A model generated the notes under the pieces. The model had not been told where the DNA came from and did not search any database. It saw only the letters and a program-made list of their open reading frames with translations. From Winogradskyella luteola (GTDB lineage: Bacteria; Bacteroidota; Bacteroidia; Flavobacteriales; Flavobacteriaceae), in NCBI RefSeq assembly GCF_019203985.1, contig NZ_JAGSPD010000002.1, positions 124,001 through 188,000 of the forward strand: DNA of 64,000 nucleotides, written 5' to 3'. Every line of letters starts with the position of its first letter. Within the stretch, counting starts at the first letter, position 1. Below are positions 26,065-37,700 of this stretch, piece after piece. Both the position numbers and the translations under genes were made by a program.

Positions 26065-26079
26065 ATGTATTTCGTCGAT
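26065..26079 (+). promoter_or_regulatory. Shared 15-nt upstream element, second copy
   Basis: ATGTATTTCGTCGAT, identical to 25257-25271, lies 87 nt upstream of the beta-helix gene. Two identical GC-containing 15-mers upstream of adjacent co-oriented genes suggest a regulator site; the regulator is unknown. Confidence 0.4.
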
Positions 26080-26166
26080 ATTTTTTGTGTTTCATAGGTT
26101 GAATCCCTATGTTTGATACTCATAGACCTAACTATTTTTTAACCTGAAATAATTGAATTAACTACT

Positions 26167-27492
26167 ATGAAAAATCTTATTCAAACCGCTCTTATAATCT
26201 TGTTGGTGCTAAGCAATTGCTTTGCTCAACAAGAAAAAGGAATAATTGGTTACGACAATTGGTTAAATACCTGGACAGAATTTAAACCAAGTACTACCGA
26301 GTACGGTGAACCCACGCAAATTTTAAGTGGCAATATCTCTAAGGATACCAGATTACTAAAAAGAGATGTCTATCTTCTATTAGGTGATGTCTTTATTACA
26401 AATAATGCAACACTTACCATAGAGCCTGGCACAGTAATTATGGGCGACTTTAAAACTAAAGGGTCGCTTACAATTAGCAATGGTTCTAGAATCATTGCAA
26501 AAGGAACACAAACCGATCCCATTGTATTTACTTCCAGTAGAGGAAGTAAAAAGCAAGGTGATTGGGGCGGACTGTTTATTTTAGGTGATGCACCATTAAA
26601 TATCTTTGGACAAGTATCTGCATTAAATTACGGATTAAAATCATCGTCCACCGAAAGTATTGCTTATGGTGGCGATAATGTTGAAAATGATTCAGGGATC
26701 TTAAGATACCTTCGAATTGAATTTGCTGGCAAAAGAACCAAAGGCTATGGCTACTTCAATGGTCTTACACTGGCCGGTGTAGGTAATAAAACCATAGTTG
26801 AAAATGTAATGGTTAGCTACTGCGCAGGTAATTCATTTAACATCTTAGGCGGAACGCCGATTTTAGAACGTGTAATTTCATATAGATCAAGCAGGAATGA
26901 TTATGAGTTCAATTATGGTACACAGTGCCAGTTGATTAATTCACTTGCTGTAAGATCACCATATATTTCTAGTGCTGATGGCTCACGTTGCCTCGTTGTT
27001 AAATCTTATGAAATAAAGGAAGAAGCAGACACGACTAAAAAGCAAACGTTTGTAAATGCAGAGAATTTAACACTGGTAAATATTTCTGAAGATATAAAGT
27101 CAGATATAAAGGTGGGCTTAGTCCAAGAAGCTATATACATTGGCGCAGACACTTCTTTTTCAATAAATAAAAGTGTGATTTCTGGTTTTTATCCAGCAGT
27201 AATTTTAGATAATGAAATTGTTCTGAATAATGAAAATCTAGAAAAAATACGATTTACAAGAACATATTTTAACAACTGCAAAGGAAATATTTACAGAAGT
27301 GGCCACACCAATAACGATGATTTAGAAAGCTGGTACGGAAGTAGAGCATTCGATAATTTATATTCTAGAGGCTCAGATGCCGAAACGTTTATTGATGCTA
27401 AAAGTACAAGAAATCCAGATTTTAGATTACAGGTAAATAGAATTATTGCATCTAATGATTTTATAGACGATGATGATGACAATGACGATTAA
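26167..27492 (+). CDS. Secreted right-handed beta-helix protein
   Basis: A 441-aa exported protein (signal MKNLIQTALIILLVLSNCFA) with a typical cap-then-coil pattern: VYLLLGDVFITNNATLTIEP, GTVIMGDFKTKGSLTISNGS, IIAKGTQTDPIVFTSS, and further coils with ILRYLRIEFAG and TIVENVMVSYCAG. Many coil lengths of 20-25 residues fit a parallel beta-helix. The extreme C terminus is an Asp-rich tail (DDDDDNDD). No T9SS sorting domain is present, so it is periplasmic or uses another route. It precedes the type B adhesin/SprF pair and may belong to the same gliding/surface unit. Confidence 0.8.
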   Translation: MKNLIQTALIILLVLSNCFAQQEKGIIGYDNWLNTWTEFKPSTTEYGEPTQILSGNISKDTRLLKRDVYLLLGDVFITNNATLTIEPGTVIMGDFKTKGSLTISNGSRIIAKGTQTDPIVFTSSRGSKKQGDWGGLFILGDAPLNIFGQVSALNYGLKSSSTESIAYGGDNVENDSGILRYLRIEFAGKRTKGYGYFNGLTLAGVGNKTIVENVMVSYCAGNSFNILGGTPILERVISYRSSRNDYEFNYGTQCQLINSLAVRSPYISSADGSRCLVVKSYEIKEEADTTKKQTFVNAENLTLVNISEDIKSDIKVGLVQEAIYIGADTSFSINKSVISGFYPAVILDNEIVLNNENLEKIRFTRTYFNNCKGNIYRSGHTNNDDLESWYGSRAFDNLYSRGSDAETFIDAKSTRNPDFRLQVNRIIASNDFIDDDDDNDD

Positions 27493-27582
27493 GTTTAATA
27501 CACAACAACAAAAAATTTAATTTATTTATTAAAATAGAAATATCCAAAGGCTTATAGATTAAATAATTACAATTCATATAAA

Positions 27583-29049
27583 ATGTTCACCCTAACTAAA
27601 CCAAAAATAATTCTTATTGGAATTTATCTCATGGCTTTTGCCTTGCAATATCGGGCGAATGCACAGTTGGTTATTGGTGCCCCTAACCTTGGTTTTAGTC
27701 AAGCATGCGCAAGTGATTCTTTCAATTCTTATAGTACATCATTTATATTTACACCAGAATCTGCAATAAATGCCACTAATGTTTTCTCTGTAGAATTATC
27801 TGATGCTGACGGAGATTTTTTAAACTCAACAATAATATATACATCATCACCTGGTTCGGTAACAAGCTCACCAGCCACGTTGAACTTTTCAATTCCTGAA
27901 ACTACTGCAGGCGAAAATTATAGAATTCGTATTAAAAGCAGTTCTCCTGCTGCGACCAGTTCGCCATCAGCTGCATTTGCTGCTTACTATAAATTACAGG
28001 ATTCCCCATTTACAATAAATAATCTGGTATCTACAGGGGCTTATTGTATCGGTGGAAGTTACTTACTTACTATAGATAATCCTGGGACTGGCAATAATGA
28101 TTCGCCGCTCAATTACCCTTCGCTTACATTCAATTGGTATAGGGAAACTGGCCCAACAACATCAGTATTTGTTGCTGAGGGCACTACTCTATCCGTTAGT
28201 GAAGAAGGTACTTTTTTTGTTGAAACAAATTATGGCAGTTGTACATCGAGCTCATTTTCTAATCGTGTTACGATAAGCGAGGCCAGTGCTTCGGGAGAAG
28301 CCGATGCTACAATTTTCTCAAGCTTAGGGAATCCCTATTGTCCTGAGCAAGGTTTAACAACGCTTAACACCATTGGCGGTAACAGTTACCAATGGTTTAA
28401 GGACGGAAATGAAATACCAGATGCTACCAACCAAATGTATCAAACTGATGAGTCTGGTACATTTTCCGTTATTGTAGATTTAGGTGATTGTTCTGCTTCT
28501 GGCTCTATAGAACTGGTAAGCGAGCTTTTTGAAAGTAGCATCAATGTTGGTGAAAACAACAACATGCTCGAAGGTGAGACATTAAACGTCATAGTAACCA
28601 CAACGGCTATTAATCCAGAATTTAATTGGTTTTACAATGGCCAATTGATGATCGATGTAACTGGTGATACCTTTGATGCCGTCGAATTTGGTGATTACGA
28701 AGTTATTATTACAGAAACAACAGGTTGTGAAGGTTCAAGATCTTACCAATTTTCAATTGAACAAGGTATAGATCCTTTTCCAGATGTAGACAAAATTCCA
28801 AATGTTATTAGCCCAAATGGGGATTTTACCAATGACACATGGGTTCTACCCTTAAAATACACAATCGGTACCAATACAGAAATTGTAATTCTAAACGAGC
28901 AAGGAAAAGTCGTTTTTCAAACTATGGATTATCAAAATAACTGGCCAGAGGACGATTTAAACCTTACTAGCGTCAACCAGCTGTTTTATTACATTATCAC
29001 TACTTCAGATGGCAAAACCAAAAAAGGATCAATAACCATTATTAAATAA
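27583..29049 (+). CDS. T9SS type B sorting domain protein (gliding-associated, CHU_C)
   Basis: A 488-aa secreted protein. After a signal region (MFTLTKPKIILIGIYLMAFA) come Ig-/PKD-like modules (for example LTFNWYRETGPTTSVFVAEG; NSYQWFKDGNEIPDATNQMY), then the gliding-motility-associated C-terminal domain (about residues 405-488: IPNVISPNGDFTNDTWVLPL through YYIITTSDGKTKKGSITIIK), which directs secretion through the type IX system. Type B substrates characteristically pair with a downstream PorP/SprF protein; here that gene follows after 1 nt. Ligand or function unknown. Confidence 0.9.
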   Translation: MFTLTKPKIILIGIYLMAFALQYRANAQLVIGAPNLGFSQACASDSFNSYSTSFIFTPESAINATNVFSVELSDADGDFLNSTIIYTSSPGSVTSSPATLNFSIPETTAGENYRIRIKSSSPAATSSPSAAFAAYYKLQDSPFTINNLVSTGAYCIGGSYLLTIDNPGTGNNDSPLNYPSLTFNWYRETGPTTSVFVAEGTTLSVSEEGTFFVETNYGSCTSSSFSNRVTISEASASGEADATIFSSLGNPYCPEQGLTTLNTIGGNSYQWFKDGNEIPDATNQMYQTDESGTFSVIVDLGDCSASGSIELVSELFESSINVGENNNMLEGETLNVIVTTTAINPEFNWFYNGQLMIDVTGDTFDAVEFGDYEVIITETTGCEGSRSYQFSIEQGIDPFPDVDKIPNVISPNGDFTNDTWVLPLKYTIGTNTEIVILNEQGKVVFQTMDYQNNWPEDDLNLTSVNQLFYYIITTSDGKTKKGSITIIK

Positions 29050-29050
29050 G

Positions 29051-31675
29051 ATGAAAACACTCCTCCTTATCATCATATTTTTATGCTTCTCGATACAGCT
29101 TGTCTGGTCGCAGGAAGATGATGGTGTGGTTTCTTTTGATTTACCAATACGAAATTCTCTGGTTTTTAACCGTTTTGCCATAAATCCAACATTCACTTTC
29201 GTTAGAGAGCAACAAAAATATATCAGTTTTAATAATAAACGTGAATGGGTACAATTCGATAATGCGCCAGAAACATTTGTGGGTAGTTTTTCTGGACGCT
29301 TTTCTGAAAATATTGGGGCTGGTGTGGCTGCTTTTCAACAAAATTATGGAGTCTTAACAACATTTGGCGGTTTACTAAATTTCGCCTACAATGTAAAACT
29401 TAGACAAGATAACAACCTTACTTTTGGACTTAATGTTGGTGCTTATAAGAGTGGTGTCAACACCTCTAATGTGGTTACAAATTTTGATGACCCTTCATTA
29501 CAGAATGTGCCAGAGAACTTTTTATTAACCGTAAACCCAGGGATAAACTACGGAACAAGATTTCTCGATTTTGGTGTATCTATAAACAACCTTGTGCTCT
29601 ATAATTTTGAAACTTCTGAAATGATTCAAGATGATCCAAGACAAAGTATTCAAGCACACGTTATGCATACAGGTTTTTTTAATGGCCAAGGTTTTTTTGA
29701 AAAAACTAAATTTTCAGGATTACTAATGTCTGAGTTTAGAGAAGATGAAACCATTGTTTCTGGATTGGCTTCACTTAATGTACCAAGAGGAATTTGGTTG
29801 CAAATTGGTTATAATAGTCGGTTTGGTGTTTCAGGTGGATTAGGATTAAACATCACAAAAAATATTGCTTTAGAATATAATGTAGAAAAGGCTATAGGAG
29901 AAATGGTTGAGTTTGGACCATCTCACGAAATCACATTGGCATACCGATTTATCACTAGAAAAAAATATGACTATAGCGGAGACGAAAAAGTAAGTGGACT
30001 GTTCACAAAAAAAAGAAAAAAGCCTATTGTTAAAGCTTCAGATGAAGAACTTGCTGGTATAAGGGAACGTGCCGCAGAACGAAGAGCTCAAGCAGAGTTA
30101 GATAAAGAAGCAGCGCTTAAAGCTCAAAAAGAGGCAGAAGCCAATGCACTTGCCGAGGCAAAAGAAAAAGCACAACAAGAAGCCGAAGCTAAAGTCAAAC
30201 AATTGGCTGAAGAACGCGCTAGAAAAGAAGCGGAAGCTGAGGCAAAACTCATAGCCGAGCAAGAAGCTAAGGAAAAAGCGGAAGCGGAAGCAAAAGAAAA
30301 AGCAGCGAACAGAGCTAGATTACTGGCTGAGAAAAAAGCAAAAGACGAAGCAGAAGCTGAAGCGAAACGATTAGCTGAACAGAAGGCTAAACAAGAAGCC
30401 GAAGCAAAGGCTAAGGCTTTAGCAGAGAAGTTAGCAAAAGAAGAGGCTGTAGCAAAAGCCCAGTTACTTGCCAATCAAAAAGCTAAGGAAGAAGCTGCAG
30501 TACGCGCAATACAATTGGCAGAACAAAAAGCCAAGGAAGAGGCTGAGGCAAAGGCTTTAGCAGAAGAACAAGCACGAGAAGCTGCCAAAGAAAAAGCAAA
30601 ATTACTTGCAGAGCAAAAGGTTAAAGATGAAGCCGAAGCTAAAGCTAAGGAATTAGCTGAACAAAAAGCACGTGAGGAAGCTGAAGCTAGACAATTGGCA
30701 GAAAAACAAGCGCAAGATGCAGCAGCGGAAAACGCAAGACTACTCGCCGAACAAAAGGCAAAAGATGATGCTAAAGCAAAAGAAGAACTGATAGAAAACC
30801 CTAAAGATGAATTAGGGAAGACGATGCTAGAACTTACTAAAGAAGCGGATAGCACAGAAACTAAACAAAAAGAATTACTGAAAGAGTTCGATGATATCGT
30901 AGAAATTAAGAATAAAGATCTTAAAGACTTAAAAGAAGAAAATGATCTTAGCGAACAAGGTGTTAAGGTTCAGCCTAGACCATTTAAGAGTGTAACGGCA
31001 GAAAACAATAAGTTAAATGCCATAAAAGCTGATTTAGATGATATTATTGAAGAAAGAAGTGAAAAAATAGATGAGCTTAAATCATTGTACGAACAACGAA
31101 CCAGGATCAAAACGACAGAACTTGATGAAGTTAACCTTTTCTACAAGAAAAAAATTAAGCGTCTTACAGAAGAACAGGTTAAGAGTATTAAAGTAAAAGA
31201 AGATCTCGAAGTTAAGCTAGAAGCCATTAGGGTTGCCACAGAATTCGAAAAAAGAAGGCGCATTAAGCGTGCTGCTTACAATAACGAAGATGATAGATAC
31301 GCTCAAGATAGAGCTATGTTGCAAAATATAAAACGTACCACAAGACCTGCAGATACTCCATATACATCAGAAGATTTTGATTTCGGAGAAAAGCAAAATG
31401 ATAATATTAAAATCTTAAAGAATGTAAAGAATGCCGAAAGTGGGTACTATCTAATTATTGCAGTACATAGTGATATTAAGAAACGAAATGATTTTGTGAC
31501 CAAAGTAGTAGCTTCTGGACGTGTAGATGTAGATTTTTTCTACGATGTTAATACCAGTAAGTACTATATATACTATAACAAATTTGACAGTATTAATGCT
31601 GCAAATAAGATTATGGAAACTAAAGGAGACAAACCTTATAACGTAAACATGACCCTCGTGAAAATAGAAAATTAA
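29051..31675 (+). CDS. PorP/SprF-family outer-membrane protein fused to long coiled coil and SPOR-like end
   Basis: 874 aa. Signal (MKTLLLIIIFLCFSIQLVWS), then a PorP/SprF-type beta-barrel to about residue 310 (FNRFAINPTFTFVREQQKYI; GTRFLDFGVSINNLVLYNFE; IALEYNVEKAIGEM). Residues about 335-590 are an Ala/Glu/Lys-rich helix built from repeated 13-14-residue units such as AEAKAKELAEQKAREEAE; more charged helix follows to about 760. The last 100 residues (SGYYLIIAVHSDIKKRNDFV onward) resemble an alternating strand/helix SPOR-type domain. SprF proteins help secrete type B adhesins; the coil and terminal domain should lie in the periplasm and could tether the barrel to peptidoglycan or motor parts (inference). 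Confidence 0.85.
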   Translation: MKTLLLIIIFLCFSIQLVWSQEDDGVVSFDLPIRNSLVFNRFAINPTFTFVREQQKYISFNNKREWVQFDNAPETFVGSFSGRFSENIGAGVAAFQQNYGVLTTFGGLLNFAYNVKLRQDNNLTFGLNVGAYKSGVNTSNVVTNFDDPSLQNVPENFLLTVNPGINYGTRFLDFGVSINNLVLYNFETSEMIQDDPRQSIQAHVMHTGFFNGQGFFEKTKFSGLLMSEFREDETIVSGLASLNVPRGIWLQIGYNSRFGVSGGLGLNITKNIALEYNVEKAIGEMVEFGPSHEITLAYRFITRKKYDYSGDEKVSGLFTKKRKKPIVKASDEELAGIRERAAERRAQAELDKEAALKAQKEAEANALAEAKEKAQQEAEAKVKQLAEERARKEAEAEAKLIAEQEAKEKAEAEAKEKAANRARLLAEKKAKDEAEAEAKRLAEQKAKQEAEAKAKALAEKLAKEEAVAKAQLLANQKAKEEAAVRAIQLAEQKAKEEAEAKALAEEQAREAAKEKAKLLAEQKVKDEAEAKAKELAEQKAREEAEARQLAEKQAQDAAAENARLLAEQKAKDDAKAKEELIENPKDELGKTMLELTKEADSTETKQKELLKEFDDIVEIKNKDLKDLKEENDLSEQGVKVQPRPFKSVTAENNKLNAIKADLDDIIEERSEKIDELKSLYEQRTRIKTTELDEVNLFYKKKIKRLTEEQVKSIKVKEDLEVKLEAIRVATEFEKRRRIKRAAYNNEDDRYAQDRAMLQNIKRTTRPADTPYTSEDFDFGEKQNDNIKILKNVKNAESGYYLIIAVHSDIKKRNDFVTKVVASGRVDVDFFYDVNTSKYYIYYNKFDSINAANKIMETKGDKPYNVNMTLVKIEN

Positions 31676-31694
31676 AATAAGTTAAGCCGTTCTT

Positions 31695-31724
31695 CACTAT
31701 GTCATTGCCCCACAAGACATAGTG
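31695..31724 (+). promoter_or_regulatory. Intergenic hairpin before the SprB-like gene
   Basis: CACTATGTC-N12-GACATAGTG (9-bp stem) lies between the SprF-like gene and the adhesin gene. There is no T-run, so it is more likely an mRNA stabilising/processing element than a terminator. Confidence 0.45.
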
Positions 31725-31744
31725 CGGAAGTAAATCAAAACATC

Positions 31745-34700
31745 ATGAAAAAACCTACTTTTTCAAGAGTTCTAACTATTGCATTGATGATATGTATTGG
31801 TCTAGTATCATCTGCGCAAAATTATGTACCATTCACTCCAAGATTCAATCAGGATCTAAAAGGAGATATTGTGTTAATAGGTAATAACATTCTTGGCCCA
31901 GATAACAATGCCTTTAACGACGGAACCGTTTACAATCATAATGTCAATATGCAATATATTGATATTGATGCAGATCCTACCACATTCAGTTCTTCTAGCG
32001 CTGATTTAGAAATTTCCAACCCAAATTGCTACCGAATTATTTATGCAGGCTTATATTGGGGAGCCGTAAATCCCGGAGACGAACCTATTACTGAAGTAAA
32101 GTTAAGAGGTCCATCTGGTGGCTATAATGATATTACTGGAACCATAATATACGATGCAGATGGTACTACAGTAGATGGTGGCGATAGTTTTTCTTATGCT
32201 TGCTTTGCCGATGTAACAAATATTGTGACGAGTTTTGGTTCTGGTGCAGATCTAGGAACTTACACAGTCGCAAATGTATCTTCTGGTTTAGGGGAAACAG
32301 CAAATTTCGATCCTTATAATGGTACAGGGCAATCTGCAGGATGGTCTCTTTTTATTGTATATGAAGACCCTACACTTCCCGGAAAGTCTATAACAAGTTT
32401 TGATGGTTTTAGTGCTATTAGTGTTCCTGGTAACAATCCAAATTTAGATATTCCTGTTGATGGTTTTAGAACTGTTCCCGCTCCTGCTCCTGTTAGAGCA
32501 AATTTTGCTTTTGCAACACTTGAGGGAGACAGTCCTATTTTGGGAGATCGCCTAAGGTTAAATGGTGTAAGCTTATCCACTACAGATCGACCTGTTGCTA
32601 ACTTTTTTAATAGTTCGGTTACACGCCTAGATGCCACTCCTGTTAATAACAGAGTCCCCAACAGTACTAATACTTTAGGGTTTGATACAGGTACTATTAC
32701 AATCCCCAACCCAGGAAATTCGGTTATTGCCAATGATGCTACATCTGGCACCATTAGATTAGAAACCAGTGGTGACACTTACTTCCCCTATTTCTTTGCT
32801 TTTGCTGTGGAAATTATAGAACCAAATATTGTACTTACCAAAATTGTAGAGGATGATTTGGGAAATAATATAGGAGGTGAGACTGTAGATTTAGGAGCTG
32901 CGTTAAACTATGTAATTGGTTTTCAGAATACAGGAAATGATAATGCTACCAGTTTTCAAATAAGAGATATTTTACCAATAAACATAATTTTTGATTACCC
33001 TTCGGATCTAATATTACCTCCCGGAGTTACAGTAAATAGTTATGATCCCTTAACTCGCGAGCTTATTTTTGACATCGACAATTCTCTTGTTGAAGAAAAT
33101 GATCCGGTATACGAAATAAGAATTGAAGTACAAGTCGTTGATACCTGCGGAGAATTAGCAGATGCATGCTCAAATATCATAAATAATCAGGCTTATGCTA
33201 CTTATAGTGGTTTTTTCAATCCTACATTTCAAATCACTGATGACCCAAGTTTAAATAGTAATACAGGTTGTTTGTTTACTCCACAGGCTACTAACTTTTT
33301 AGCTGATTTGGATTGTGAGTTTATTGAGGAAATTATACTCTGTGGCGATACAGTTGAATTAACTGCGGCAGATGGTTACGATTCTTATACTTGGTCAACA
33401 AGTCCGACAGGAACACCAGTAATAGGCAACACACAAACCATAACAGTTGATGCTACTGGGACGTATTACTCATTCAACAATGCCATTGCTCCGTGTCAAT
33501 CTATTGAACAGCAATACCAAGTAGAGCTTTTTGGTGGTGACGTAGAGAATCCTGTGATACCCTATGCTGATGAAGTTGTCACTTGCCCTAATGATGGAAA
33601 ACTATTGCCAAATATATTTTTATGTGGTGCTAATGATTCAAGACTGATAGAAACGAATATTGCCAATAGCATATCCATTATATGGGAGCAATTGGACGAA
33701 TCTAGTTGTGCGGCAGTTTCTGACCCAGATTGTGCAAATGAAGATGATACTTGTGTTTGGAATGAAGTTACAACAGGATCTGATTTTTTGGCGGATACCT
33801 CTGGCCAATTCAGAATAACTATAAACTATCCGGGCGGATGCTTTAACAGATTCTATTTTAATGTTTACCAAAATCTACTGGTACCAACTGTTGTTGCAAC
33901 AGATATTATTTGTACAACAAATGGTAGCATTACGGTAAATGATGTGCCATCAGGCTATGAATATAGTATTGATGGTACAAACTACCAAACAAGTAATATA
34001 TTTACGGTTACAACTCCAGGAACATATTCCGTGTTTGTAAGACAAATTGGCGTACCAACAAATCCGTGTATTTTCTCGGTTCCTGATGTTTTAATTAGAG
34101 ATAGAGACTTTACAGTAACATCTACGGTTTCGCAGCCTTTGTGTTTTGGTGATAAAGGAAGTATTCAATTGGCAGCAAATGATGTAGATCCGCAATACAC
34201 ATTTACACTTAGCGAAGGTGGAACTTTGGTTAATGCCGTCGGGCCAATTGTAGACAACACTTATATTTTTGAAAATTTAAATACGGGAACATATACTGCA
34301 ACTGTAGAAACTGAAAATGGATGCTTATATTCTGAAGATATAACTATAGTTGAACCACCATTACTAACTGTCAATGCAGCTTTAACCATACCTTTAAACT
34401 GTACTGATGGGGAGATTACTATTTACCCAGAAGGTGGTACTCCACCCTACTTTTATTTTATAAACGGTTCTACAGATTTTCAAACAGTGCCAGAAATCTT
34501 GGTTACTGCGCCAGGTACATTTGATATAACCGTTTTAGATTCTAACAACTGTAGCGCAAGTACAACAATTACCGTAGACGATATTCCTGAACCAGAATTT
34601 AATATTACCTCAACGGATATTTTATGTGGTGGCACTGGCGATACGGGTACAATTACAATTAACGTAACCAATGCAAACGGAAACACTATTGAATACAGTA

Positions 34701-37700
34701 TTGATGGCGGATCCACATACACCAACTCAAATGTATTTACGGGACTTACAGCAGGAGATTATGATGTGGTTTTACAATATACATTAGGAGCATCAGTTTG
34801 TACAACCAATCCCCAAACGGTTACAATTATTGAAAACACTGCTATTTCAGGAACTGCCGAATTATCTGCTCCTTTTACCTGTAATACCAATGGAACGATT
34901 ACGGTAATTAATGTTATTGGTGGCAATCCACCTTACGAATATAGTATTGATGGTACAACATTTCAGCCAGGTAATACGTTTACTGATTTAACACAAGGTA
35001 CATATACAATCACTATCAGAGATGACAATGATTGTACTGCTGTCACAAACGAAATTGTTATAGAAGCTTTAAATCCTCCATCAGATTTAGAGTTTACAAG
35101 TACAGCGATTACTTGTCCTGCATTGACGAGCGATGTGACAATATCTAATGTAGTTGGAGGCACAGGTACAATAGAATATCAGATTATTGCTCCAGCTTCA
35201 GCTGCAACACCATACCAAACATCTAATGTATTTACAGGGTTAGTTCCGGATACCTATACGTTTCAAGTAAGAGATGAAAATGATTGTATTTATAGTGAAT
35301 CTTATACAATAAACCCAATTCCAACTCCAACAGTAAATGTAGTATTAACAGAAGGATTGGATTGTACGGCAACACCAGATGCCGAATTTACAGGTACCAT
35401 AACAGGTACTGCACCCTATACCTATGCAGTATCCATTAATGGTGGGGCTTATTCATCATTAGGTGCTACTTCAGCTACGTTTACGTATAATACCTCAACT
35501 GCAGGCACATATCAATTTCAAATTACAGATTCAAATGGCTGTACAGCAGAATCATCTGTAATAACTGTTAACCCTATTGCGCCCCCTGCGTTTAGTACCG
35601 TTATAGAAAGTCAGCCTATTTTATGTAATGGTGATGCTAATGGGGCAATAGATATAACTATTGACGATACGGTTGGTACTCCTCCATTTACAATAAATGT
35701 AACTAACAATACCACAGGTACGGATTATGGTACGCAAACTTCAAGTTTACCCGCAGGAACATATACAATAACTATAACTGATGCCAATTCGTGTTCTACA
35801 ACGGAAACCATTACAATTTCTCAGCCTGATCCAATTACATTTGATTTAAGCAAAGTAGATATTACATGTAACAACCCTGGAGGTTCTTCATTAGGTTCAA
35901 TTACTGTTGAAAATGTTTCAGGAGGCACAGTACCATTTACGTATTTCATTTCGAATAATTTTGGCGATGTTATTGTAGGTAATCCTTATAATGCAGTATC
36001 AAATGAAGACCATACCTTTAATATTATCAATTTTGGTATATATACAATTAACGTTGTTGATGCTAATGGATGTAGCTTATCGCAGCAAATTACAATAGCG
36101 TCTCCTCCATCAGATTTAGATATCAATGTCAATATTGCTGTCCCAGACTGTACTGTAGGTGGTACAGCAGAGGTTACAGCAATATCGGCCGTTGGTAGTG
36201 GTAGTTATGAATTCGGAATTTTAGAATTCAACACCATTCCTTATACATCAACATATCTTCCGCCAGATACACCAGGAGGTAATGTAAGAACGTTCACCAA
36301 TCTTGTACCTGGCGTGATATACACCTTTGTCGTACATGATTTGGTAACAGATTGTTATTACGTAAAGTCTGCTGATGCGGCTATAGATCCTGCTTCGACA
36401 TTAACATCTATTGTAGATCCAAACAACGTGTCTTGTTTGGGTGCCGATGACGGAAGTGTAACCTTTACTATTAACAACTTCGATAGCACTACTACATCGG
36501 TAGATTATGCTATCTATTCCGCATTTGATAACCAATTAGTGGATGGCCCAACCAATTTACCTGTAACTTTTGGAGTTCCAGAAACGGTAACAACACCAAA
36601 TCCAGGAACACTTCAACCTGGGCAATATTACATTGTATTTACCGAAAATGGTACAGGGTCTTTTAATGGATGTGAATCAGCATCTCAAATTTTCGAGATT
36701 TTAGAGTCACCTGTAGCACTAGATTTGACGGTCTCTGTAGATCAAAATGCAAATTGTAATCCAAATTCAGGAGTTATTAGTGCTATTGGTCAAAATGGTA
36801 CTGCGCCTTATGAATACCAAATTACAACAACTCCTGCAACTCCATTAGTAACTGATGCTGCATGGGATACTGCAAGTATATTCAATGTAGATGCCGGCAG
36901 TTATTATATTCATGTCTTAGATGCTTTTGGCTGTATTGTTACAAGCCCAGTTGTGGTAGTGGATTTGGATGACTCACCTGTTATTTCCGCTGTAGTCAAC
37001 AATCCGTGTGAGATCACTGACGGTAACTACGAAATTGATATTACATTAGACACACCGAGTACTGCACCATATAGTTTTAGTATTGATGGTGGTGCTTTTC
37101 AAACACAATTAGTACCATTTACGATTTCAAATCTATTTGCTGGTACGCATACTATTGAGATTCAAGATGCGAATGGTTGTGGAAATTTAATTTCTGTTGA
37201 TATTAATGCCCCAATAGATGTAATAGCTGATGCTACAGCCCTGCCATCATGTAACAATGACGACGGAGAAATTACAGTAACAGGCTCTGGAGGTTCTGGT
37301 TCTTACACCTATAGCATTGCACCAAATCCTGCTTCAATGAGCTTAAGTGGAACTGTATTTTCAGGAGTACCATCAGGAATTTATACAGTTACAATTACCG
37401 ATACCGTAACATCCTGTACAGCAGATGTTACTATATCTGTACCGGAAGCAACACTTCCATTATTTACATTATCATCAACATTAGTAACATGCTTTGGTGA
37501 CAACACAGGTGCTTTCGATATTAATATAACAAATTATACGGGATCTTATACTTATGAAGTGTTTGATAATTTGGGAGCGTCAGTAACTGGTATTGTCAAT
37601 GCCAATACATCTACAAACCCATTAACTGTAACAGGTATGGAAGCTGGTACATTCTCAGTTTTAATTACTGAAACTGAATTTCCATTTTGTTCAAATACAT

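Noticed and set aside
30124..30855. Two long Ala/Ser-rich open frames on the minus strand
   Set aside because: They are the antisense of the A/E/K-rich coiled-coil region; low-complexity codons there avoid stops on the opposite strand.
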